From Streptomyces sp. CB01373 (lineage in GTDB: Bacteria > Actinomycetota > Actinomycetes > Streptomycetales > Streptomycetaceae): DNA of 64,000 nt. Below, piece after piece: positions 7,841-13,919 of this stretch. The notes under the pieces are model-generated. The model was not told where the DNA came from. It made no database searches and worked only from the letters and a program-made list of their open reading frames with translations. A program made the translations under genes and the position numbers. Positions within the stretch are counted from its first letter, which is position 1. Each line of letters opens with the position of its first letter. The stretch is taken from assembly GCF_002803075.1 (NCBI RefSeq), contig NZ_NNBK01000011.1, positions 1-64,000 on the forward strand, written 5' to 3'.

Positions 7841-8760
7841 ACCTGACGATGCCGGTCGTGGTCGGCGCGGTCCTCGGCCTCGGCGTCTACGCCCTCGTAC
7901 GCGCCCTGATGCCGTCCAGGCGGAGCGCGGTCGCGCAGGTCGCGCGGATCGACGCGATGCGGGCGCGGGGAGCGGCGTACGCGACGCGGCACCAGGCGCG
8001 GGAGGAAACGGGGCGCCTCGGTGCGTTCCGCGCCCAAGTCGGTGCGCGCATCGCGGAGTTCTACCTCCAGCAGGGCTGGGAGCAGCGCTCGCTGCGGGCC
8101 GATCTCGCCGTGCTGGAGCGCAGCTGGGAGAGGTTCCTGGCGACGAAGGTGCTGCTGTCGGTGGCAGGGCTGTTCTTCGGGCCCCTGCTGTTCGCCGTGG
8201 TCTACACGATGGGCCTCGGGCGCAGCCCGGTCATCCCCGTCTGGATGGCGCTGCTGTGCGCGGTGCTGTTCTTCTTCCTGCCCGATCTGGAGATCCGGCG
8301 CGACGCGGCCGACAAGCGCCGTGACCTGCGCCGGGTCATCGGCGCGTATCTGGACCTGGTGTCCATGAGCCTGGCCGGGGGCCGCGGTCTGCCGGAGGCG
8401 CTGATGGCGGCGGCCGAGGTGTCCGACGGCTGGGCGAACCGGCGGATCCGCAACGCCCTGGCCGACGCCCGTATCACCGGTATCAGCCAGTGGCAGGCGC
8501 TCGGGCAGCTCGGCGAGGAGCTGGGTGTGGAGGAGCTGAAGGACCTTTCGGCTTCCCTGGCCCTGGTCGCCGACGACGGCGCGAAGGTGCGCGAGTCGCT
8601 CGCCTCGCGCGCCGAGACCATGCGCCACCGCGAACTGGCCGATATCGAGGGCAGCGCGGGCGAGAAGTCCCAGTCGATGCTCGTGGCCCAGCTGCTGCTG
8701 TGCGCGGGCTTCCTGGTGTTCCTGATCTATCCGGCGGCGATGCGGGTGTTCCAGGTGTGA
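7837..8760 (+). CDS. tadC: TadC-like type II secretion F-domain membrane protein
   Basis: A 307-residue platform protein with membrane segments near residues 5-20, 105-155 and 285-303 and a central T2SSF domain (SMSLAGGRGLPEALMAAAE, then ISQWQALGQLGEELGVEEL). The GTG at 7837 is taken as start because it overlaps the tadB stop (GTGA). A longer in-frame reading from 7720 would overlap tadB by more than 100 bases and begins with non-protein-like sequence. With TadB it should form the membrane platform of the pilus. The next gene, the pilin, follows after 55 bases with its own good ribosome-binding site. Confidence 0.88.
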   Translation: MNLTMPVVVGAVLGLGVYALVRALMPSRRSAVAQVARIDAMRARGAAYATRHQAREETGRLGAFRAQVGARIAEFYLQQGWEQRSLRADLAVLERSWERFLATKVLLSVAGLFFGPLLFAVVYTMGLGRSPVIPVWMALLCAVLFFFLPDLEIRRDAADKRRDLRRVIGAYLDLVSMSLAGGRGLPEALMAAAEVSDGWANRRIRNALADARITGISQWQALGQLGEELGVEELKDLSASLALVADDGAKVRESLASRAETMRHRELADIEGSAGEKSQSMLVAQLLLCAGFLVFLIYPAAMRVFQV

Positions 8761-8815
8761 GCGCCGTCCCCGCCGAACCTGCCAACTGTCCTGACTTCGA
8801 GAGGAAACCACTGTC

Positions 8816-9067
8816 ATGAACGGACGAGACTTCCACACCGGGATCCCGGCCGTGGACTTCCTGGTCACCTTCCTGGGCGGCCGTGTGCAGCGTGCCCGCT
8901 CCGGCGAACTGGACCGCGGTGCCTCCGCGGTCGAGTGGGTCATCATCTCCGCGGTCGTCGTGGCGATCGTCGGCGTGGTGGCCGCCATCATCAACTCCGC
9001 GCTGAGCGAGGGCGCCAACAAGGTGGGCAACTGCATCAAGGGCGCGGACGCGGGCAAGACCTGCTGA
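8816..9067 (+). CDS. Flp-like type IVb pilin
   Basis: An 83-residue protein with a type IV prepilin signature: a charged leader ending DRG, cleavage predicted after Gly35, then ASAVEWVIISAVVVAIVGVV with Glu at mature position +5. The hydrophobic helix is followed by a short tail with two Cys (NCIKGADAGKTC), which could form a disulfide loop at the pilin C-terminus. The leader of 35 residues is long for Flp. The ATG follows GAGAGGAAACC. It lies between the assembly genes and the minor pilin-like genes and should be processed by the peptidase at 16883-17710. The name is by context; I do not know its experimental status. Confidence 0.85.
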   Translation: MNGRDFHTGIPAVDFLVTFLGGRVQRARSGELDRGASAVEWVIISAVVVAIVGVVAAIINSALSEGANKVGNCIKGADAGKTC

Positions 9068-9117
9068 TCGCACGTACGACGAGCGTACGACGGAGAAGTA
9101 CAACGGGGTGGACGGGG

Positions 9118-9591
9118 ATGCTGGCGGACGTGGGCGGACGGGTGCGACGCGCGGTGGGCCGCAGGGTGCGGGCCGCGCGTGAGGCGGCGGCGACCCGCGG
9201 CGACTCCGGGATGACCGCGATCGAGTTCGTGCTGCTCACCCCCGTACTGTTCTTCATGATCTTCGCGACGGTGCAGTTCGCGCTGTACTTCTTCGCCGAC
9301 CACGTCGCCCAGGCGGCGGCCCAGGCCGGCGCCCGCAAGGCCCGTGCCACGGCCGACGAGCGGCCCGGCGCCTGGCGGGGCGAGGCCCGCGACGTCGTCG
9401 ACGCCTACATCCGCCAACTGGGCCCGCAGTTGGTGCTGTCGCCGGACGTGAGGATGCTGCAACCGGAACAGAACACCGTGGGCGTGGAGATCTCGGCGCG
9501 GATCCCGACGGTGTTCCCGGGCCTGAATCTGACGGTGCACGCGCAGTCGTCGGGTCCGGTGGAGAGGTTCGTGCGGGATGGCGGGAACTAG
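9118..9591 (+). CDS. tadE: TadE-like minor pilin/pseudopilin
   Basis: A 157-residue protein with a 31-residue basic leader, a prepilin-type junction DSG-MTAIEFVLLTPVLFF (Glu at +5), one transmembrane helix and an extracytoplasmic domain. TadE-family pseudopilins are exported Tad components that, where tested, are processed like Flp. The ATG at 9118 comes after GGACGGGG. The gene ends directly before the start of the next TadE-like gene (TAG then ATG at 9592). The conserved Thr-Ala-Ile-Glu-Phe core is the diagnostic TadE feature. Confidence 0.88.
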   Translation: MLADVGGRVRRAVGRRVRAAREAAATRGDSGMTAIEFVLLTPVLFFMIFATVQFALYFFADHVAQAAAQAGARKARATADERPGAWRGEARDVVDAYIRQLGPQLVLSPDVRMLQPEQNTVGVEISARIPTVFPGLNLTVHAQSSGPVERFVRDGGN

Positions 9592-10020
9592 ATGAACCGC
9601 TCTGTTCGGAGGTCTCTTCCGTCCGCCCGTGACGACAGCGGTCTGTCGACCGTGGAGGTCGTGATCCTCGCCCCGGTGATGATTCTGTTCATCCTGGTGC
9701 TGGTGGCCTTCGGCCAACTCGTCGAGGGCCGCGGCGCGGTCGACGGCGCGGCACGGGACGCGGCACGCGCGGGGTCCATCCAGAAGGACCACGCGACGGC
9801 CATGTCCGAGGCGCGCAGGGCGGCGGAGGCGGACCTGGCCGACGTCTGCTCGGGGCCGGTCTCCGTGGTGCAGACGAGTGCGGGCTTCGCCCCCGACACC
9901 CTGTTCACGGTCGAGGTCAGCTGCCAGGTGCGCGGCCTGGCGTCGCTGGGCCTGAACATCCCGACGAGGCTGTCCGCGAGCTTCAGCTCGCCGCTGGATC
10001 CCTTCCGGAGGTCGGCGTGA
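9592..10020 (+). CDS. Second TadE/TadF-like pseudopilin
   Basis: A 142-residue protein with leader, junction DDSG-LSTVEVVILAPVMI (Glu at +5) and one membrane helix, followed by an Ala-rich, mostly helical extracytoplasmic part with two Cys (VCSGPV, VSCQVRG). It begins at the first base after the stop of the preceding tadE-like gene. It ends in a GTGA overlap with the next gene, so three pseudopilin genes are read as one coupled block. Tad loci normally contain a TadE/TadF pair; this is the likely partner of the 9118-9591 product. Confidence 0.85.
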   Translation: MNRSVRRSLPSARDDSGLSTVEVVILAPVMILFILVLVAFGQLVEGRGAVDGAARDAARAGSIQKDHATAMSEARRAAEADLADVCSGPVSVVQTSAGFAPDTLFTVEVSCQVRGLASLGLNIPTRLSASFSSPLDPFRRSA

Positions 10021-10496
10021 GCGTGAGCGCCTCTGCCGCGGACCGCGCGCGCACCTGGTGGTCCACCCGAGGAACGGCACTGGACGACCGCGGTTCGGGT
10101 GCCGGCGCGGTCATCATCTTCGCGCTGGTGTTCCTCGCCCTCTCCGCCTTCGTCATCGACGGCGGCCTGTCCATCTCCAAGCGCGAACGGGCTGCGGACA
10201 TAGCGGAACAGGCGGCCCGCTACGCCGCCCAGGACATCGACCGCGAGGCCCTCTACGACAACGAGGGCGGCCCCGCCCCGATCAACTACGAGAACTGCGA
10301 CGCCCGTGTGAAGGCCTTCGCCCGCGAGATGAGCATGACGGGCGCCGACATCGCCGCGAGCCACTGCGTGGCAGCCGACGCCGACCAGGTCCAGGTCGAG
10401 ATCCAGCTGACCTACTCGCCCGTCTTCACCGGCATGTTCTACGGCGGCAACGTGACCGTCCACGGCCGGGCCGTGGCCCAGAACGAGGTGGGGTGA
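10017..10496 (+). CDS. TadG-like pilus assembly protein (Flp-N type)
   Basis: A 159-residue protein with leader, Gly-rich junction (DDRGSGAGAVIIFALVFLAL) and a hydrophobic helix ending in FVIDGGLSISKRE. It has the TadG-like pattern rather than the Glu+5 pilin pattern, since no Glu follows the Gly. The rest carries a Cys pair (ENCDAR, SHCVAAD). It is the last gene of the plus-strand pilus block and meets the minus-strand DUF397 gene 17 bases further on. Canonical TadG proteins are longer with a von Willebrand domain, so this is a short form. Confidence 0.8.
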   Translation: MSVSASAADRARTWWSTRGTALDDRGSGAGAVIIFALVFLALSAFVIDGGLSISKRERAADIAEQAARYAAQDIDREALYDNEGGPAPINYENCDARVKAFAREMSMTGADIAASHCVAADADQVQVEIQLTYSPVFTGMFYGGNVTVHGRAVAQNEVG

Positions 10497-10513
10497 CGGG
10501 TCCGAACCTGCCC

Positions 10514-10723
10514 TCAGCTCTCCCCTTTCAGCCCTTTGAGGGAGTCGAGGAAGGCGGCGAAGGCTGCGGCCGGGAAGGAGAGGGTGGCCCGGGCCGGGGC
10601 CTTTGAGTCGCGGACGGCTATGTGGGTGGGGCGGTGGGCGATCTCTATGCAGGCGTTGCCGTCGCCGCTGCCGGAGTAGGACGACTTCCGCCACGACTCG
10701 CGAGTGGTCACCGGGTGCCTCAC
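10514..10723 (-). CDS. DUF397 domain protein
   Basis: A 69-residue protein with the DUF397 pattern: W-KSSYSGSGDGNACIEIA near the start, then VAVRDSK-like IAVRDSKAPARATLSF and an AFAAFLDSLK end. DUF397 proteins are almost always encoded next to XRE regulators with a DUF5753 domain in Streptomyces (whiJ/abaA-like clusters). They are thought to work with them, possibly in a toxin-antitoxin-like or developmental control circuit. The GTG start at 10723 overlaps the stop of the XRE gene by four bases, so the two are coupled. It is convergent with the pilus operon. Confidence 0.9.
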   Translation of the reverse strand: MRHPVTTRESWRKSSYSGSGDGNACIEIAHRPTHIAVRDSKAPARATLSFPAAAFAAFLDSLKGLKGES

Positions 10724-11571
10724 AGTTCCTTGGTCAGCCTGTGGATGAAGTCACGCGAACGTTCGGGTTCGAGTGACACCGCCTCCACCCTACGGAAGAG
10801 AGTTCGGAATACGCCGAGCTGTGCTTCGGAGTCGACGAAGACCGTGCCATGTGGGCCGTCGCGTACAACTGTGTCCAGCCTCGGCACGCTGCCGCCGGCG
10901 TACACCATGGCGGCCGTGATGTCGGCGAAGTCGTCCAGTACGAAGGGGATGACACGCACCGTGACGTGGTCAGCTTCGGAGAGTTCCAGGATGCGGTTGA
11001 GCTGCGCCCGGCACGAGGTGCGCCCGCCGACCTTGATGCGAAGCGCGGCTTCATGGACCAGTGCCTCGTAGGGGATCGGCTGGTTGCCTGTGATGACGCT
11101 CCGCCGTCGCATCCGATGGTCGACGCGCAACTGAACTGCGGCGTCCGGGATTTCGGGGACTCGGCGAGAGAAGAGAGCCCGTGCGTAGTCCTCGGTCTGG
11201 AGAAGACCCGGGACGTGCAGGAAGTCCACGTCCCACCGGAAGGTGGCATGGTGCTCAAGCTCCGAGAGGTCCAGGAACGAGGTGGGGAGGGCACCTCGGA
11301 ACGCCTCCCACCAGCCGCGTGTGCGGTCGGTTGCGATGACCGCGAGCGCGTCGGTCAACTCCTCGTCCGTGCAGGCGTAATAGGTGACGAGTCGGCGTAG
11401 CCGCTGCTCGCTTACGCCGGACATGGCGGACTCGATCTGGCTGATCTGGACGGAGTTCACTCCGAGCAGCGCGGCCGCCTCGCGTGCGCTGAGGCCTGCT
11501 GCGTCCCGGAGCCTGCGCAGTTCTACGGCCAGACGCATCTGTCGTGCTGTCGGCTCGCGCCTGGTCCCCAT
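10720..11571 (-). CDS. XRE-family regulator with DUF5753 domain
   Basis: A 283-residue regulator. Residues about 10-65 form a helix-turn-helix (ELRRLRDAAGLSAREAAALLGV-N-VQISQIESA). From about residue 95 to the end lies a DUF5753 domain (FLHVPGLLQTEDYARALF, then HEAALRIKVGG, then VRVIPF). This is the WhiJ-like type common in Streptomyces, many of which act in development. AAGGAG precedes the ATG at 11571. It is divergent from the ATPase gene at 11805 with a shared 233-base promoter region containing repeated CAGGTTA elements, and it is coupled to the DUF397 gene downstream. The ligand and targets are unknown. Confidence 0.92.
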   Translation of the reverse strand: MGTRREPTARQMRLAVELRRLRDAAGLSAREAAALLGVNSVQISQIESAMSGVSEQRLRRLVTYYACTDEELTDALAVIATDRTRGWWEAFRGALPTSFLDLSELEHHATFRWDVDFLHVPGLLQTEDYARALFSRRVPEIPDAAVQLRVDHRMRRRSVITGNQPIPYEALVHEAALRIKVGGRTSCRAQLNRILELSEADHVTVRVIPFVLDDFADITAAMVYAGGSVPRLDTVVRDGPHGTVFVDSEAQLGVFRTLFRRVEAVSLEPERSRDFIHRLTKEL

Positions 11572-11620
11572 CGGTTGCTCCTTCGGCCAACGCGTCTGGA
11601 AGTGCGACTCGTTCGGGCGT

Positions 11621-11667
11621 CAGGTTACGCGATCGGCTTGCCTCAGGTTAAATCTAAGGTCTACCGT
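11621..11667. promoter_or_regulatory. Divergent promoter with CAGGTTA direct repeats
   Basis: The element CAGGTTA occurs at 11621-11627 and 11644-11650, 23 bases apart. A plus-strand promoter can be read as TTGCCT (11638-11643), 18-base spacer, TACCGT (11662-11667). On the minus strand the same repeats form TTAACC and TAACCT at about 18-base spacing, resembling -35 and -10 boxes for the XRE gene. The repeats therefore overlap both candidate promoters, as expected of an autoregulatory operator. This is read by eye only. Confidence 0.35.
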
Positions 11668-11804
11668 CGGTGACGCGATGAACACGCTGCGGTTATCCGG
11701 GGTCCCGGAAGCGCATCGCTCCGTCCTGCCACGACGGCTGCGGCAAGGCCACCGCCCGCCACCGCGGCGTCGCCTCAACCCGTCTCACGTCACTGGAGTG
11801 ACCC

Positions 11805-12212
11805 ATGCCCGAAAACGAGCCGTGGGAGTACACCCTGTACATCCCGAACGGCCCCCGTGCGGTCACCATCTCCCGCCGGACTCTCCGGCTGATCCTCACG
11901 ATGCACGGACTTCTCCGCCTTGTCGACACGGCCGAACTGCTGGCGACGGAACTGGTCTCCAACGCCGTACGGCACACCAAGGGGCCCGCCGGCCTGCGCG
12001 TGCGTTGGTCGGCGGGCGTACTCCGGATCGGAGCGTGGGACACCGATCCCGCACCGCCCGAGTCGTCGGCCCCGCTGGAGCAGGTCGTCGACCTGGAGGA
12101 GGGACGTGGACTCGCCCTGGTCCGGGCCTGCGCCGACCTGTGGGGCTGGCAGCCGCTGTCCAGGGAGGGCAACCGGGGCAAGTACGTGTGGTGTGACCTG
12201 GTCGCGGCGTAG
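11805..12212 (+). CDS. HATPase-fold ATP-binding protein (RsbW-like anti-sigma type)
   Basis: A 135-residue GHKL-type ATP-binding protein with an N box (ELLATELVSNAVRHT), a D box (RIGAWDTDP) and a G2 box (EEGRGLALVRACAD). Such stand-alone domains are numerous in Streptomyces, often beside XRE-DUF5753/DUF397 genes. Some act as RsbW-like anti-sigma factor kinases, but most are untested. GGAG lies about nine bases before the ATG. All nucleotide-binding motifs appear intact. Its divergent position from the XRE gene completes the usual three-gene cluster. Confidence 0.9.
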   Translation: MPENEPWEYTLYIPNGPRAVTISRRTLRLILTMHGLLRLVDTAELLATELVSNAVRHTKGPAGLRVRWSAGVLRIGAWDTDPAPPESSAPLEQVVDLEEGRGLALVRACADLWGWQPLSREGNRGKYVWCDLVAA

Positions 12213-12245
12213 CTCGTTGATCACATCGGATGGAAAGGAGAGCGG

Positions 12246-13145
12246 ATGGTCAGCTCGCCGCACGAAGGTCTGCATCAGGTCTGTCAGAAGGACCCTGCGG
12301 GTTTCACGCGCACACTTCAGCGTGTGTTGCACATCCCGATTCCCGAGCCGCGCGATTTCGCTGTCCTCAACGCGGACCTGACGGAAATCGAGCCGGTAGA
12401 GCGACGCGTGGATACGCTGCTGCGTGCGGAGACGGACGAGGGGACGTACCTTCTGGTCGTCGAGTCCCAGGGCAAGCGGGACGAGGACAAACGCGGAAGC
12501 TGGGCCTACTACCTCAGTTACTTGTACGCGAAGTACCGCTGGGAGCCGGTTCTGATCGTCCTGACTCAGAGCAGGTCCACGGCACGCTGGGCGACGCGGC
12601 CGATCCGCCTGGGTCTGCCTGGCTGGCACTCGCTCACCGTGCGGCCGCTGGTGCTGAGTCCGGAGAACGTGCCTCTCATCGTCGACGAGGTCGAGGCTCA
12701 GCGGGATGTCTTTCTCGCGGCGTTCTCGGCGATGACGCATGGTAAGGGCCAGGGTGCCGCTGCCATACTGAAACCGCTGGCGGCAGCCCTGGCGGCCACC
12801 GACACCGACAGTGCGGGAATGCTCGCGCAGTTCGTCGAGTCGTGCCTGGTCGATGCCCAGGCAAAGCAGATCTGGAAGGAGCTGATGATGCCGGTCAACT
12901 ACTTCTTCCGGCACGAGGTCGCCGAGAAGGTACGGGAACAGGCCCGCGAAGAGGGTATCGAGGAAGGTGTCGAGAAGGAGCGTGCGTCGATGGTCCTCCG
13001 GATCCTCGACTGGCGTGGCATCCCTGTACCGGACTCCGCACGCGATCGGGTGAAGTCCTGCTCCGACCTGGACCAGCTGGAGGTCTGGGCCCAGCGGGCC
13101 GTCCACGCCACGAGCGCGGAGGAACTGTTCGTGGTCAGCGGTTGA
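12246..13145 (+). CDS. Rpn-like (PD-(D/E)XK transposase/nuclease-related) protein
   Basis: A 299-residue protein starting MVSSPHEGLHQVCQKDP with GGAAAGGAG upstream. The segment ERRVDTLLRAETDEGTYLLV-VESQGKRDEDK (about residues 50-82), followed by a YYLSYLYAKY helix, is the core of the Rpn/YhgA-like PD-(D/E)XK families (acidic residue, then E-x-Q/K). The C-terminal region contains a Lys/Glu-rich helix (EKVREQAREEGIEEGVEKE) also typical of that group. Streptomyces genomes hold many copies of such genes, usually of unknown role. The best-studied relatives are recombination-promoting nucleases. It ends convergently with an 11-base overlap with the minus-strand gene at 13135. Confidence 0.75.
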   Translation: MVSSPHEGLHQVCQKDPAGFTRTLQRVLHIPIPEPRDFAVLNADLTEIEPVERRVDTLLRAETDEGTYLLVVESQGKRDEDKRGSWAYYLSYLYAKYRWEPVLIVLTQSRSTARWATRPIRLGLPGWHSLTVRPLVLSPENVPLIVDEVEAQRDVFLAAFSAMTHGKGQGAAAILKPLAAALAATDTDSAGMLAQFVESCLVDAQAKQIWKELMMPVNYFFRHEVAEKVREQAREEGIEEGVEKERASMVLRILDWRGIPVPDSARDRVKSCSDLDQLEVWAQRAVHATSAEELFVVSG

Positions 13146-13881
13146 CCGACTGGATCTCCTGGACGTTCATGTCCTGAGTCGTCTCGAAGGTGCCGTCGGG
13201 GAGGTCGCCGCCGCTACCGTCGGAGCCGTGCCAGGTGATCTGCCAGGTGATGGACGCCTTGAGGCGGTATGGCCGGCCGTTCGTGGCGCGGAGGTATCTG
13301 ATGCCGCATGGCGGGGCCTTGTCCGCGTTGCCCTTGGCGTACGGGGTGCCGATTGAACCGTCTTCGTTGATGGTGCAGTCGCCGGAGGACGGGTAGGTCT
13401 CGGCGTCCTCGGTGCCGGGGTTCAGATGGAGGGCGACAGGCTTGGCTGTCGTCTCCGCCCACAGGTTCGTGCGGGGGAGTTCCGCGCGGACCTTGATCTC
13501 CGTGAAGATGCTCTTGTCCAGCCAGACCCAAGTCGGCAGGTTCACCGTGGACTTGGTGGCCGGCTTCAAATCGATCTCGGTGTCGGGGACCTTGACCTGG
13601 TTGTACGCGTAGTCGGCCAGCATCTCGGGCGTCGGGGCGTGCGCAATTTTCGGGACCTGTCCGGCGTCCTGCCAGAACATGATCCTGCCGCAGTCCCAGT
13701 ACCCCTCGGCGGTGCTGTGCTCGTCGTCGAAGTTGTTCTCGGGCTTGCCGTCCTGGGGGGTGTGGGGGAACCCCAGAGATACGGCGTAGCTGGTGTGAAT
13801 GGCTTGGGGGCGTTCGAAGTTGGCGGGCGGAAGCTGTGTCGACCCCGTCCATAGGATCTCTGTAGGCTCAGTACGTCCCAT
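13135..13881 (-). CDS. Hypothetical protein, probably missing its N-terminal signal peptide
   Basis: A 248-residue protein from an ATG preceded directly by an in-frame TAA. It begins MGRTEPTEILWTGS and has a beta-rich body with aromatic and Cys residues (GYWDCGRIMFW, SSGDCTINEDG, PCGIRYL) and an ITWQITWHGSDGSGG end. The pattern PTPEMLADYAYNQV...PTWVWL resembles Streptomyces secreted proteins often mis-annotated as ATP/GTP-binding and found beside LysM/BTAD genes. Those proteins carry a signal peptide, which is absent here. So this looks like an N-terminally truncated or decaying copy. The resemblance is from memory, not a search. Confidence 0.55.
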   Translation of the reverse strand: MGRTEPTEILWTGSTQLPPANFERPQAIHTSYAVSLGFPHTPQDGKPENNFDDEHSTAEGYWDCGRIMFWQDAGQVPKIAHAPTPEMLADYAYNQVKVPDTEIDLKPATKSTVNLPTWVWLDKSIFTEIKVRAELPRTNLWAETTAKPVALHLNPGTEDAETYPSSGDCTINEDGSIGTPYAKGNADKAPPCGIRYLRATNGRPYRLKASITWQITWHGSDGSGGDLPDGTFETTQDMNVQEIQSVNR

Positions 13882-13919
13882 TTACCGCACCCACTTCACA
13901 CACCATCAGGACACCCGCC

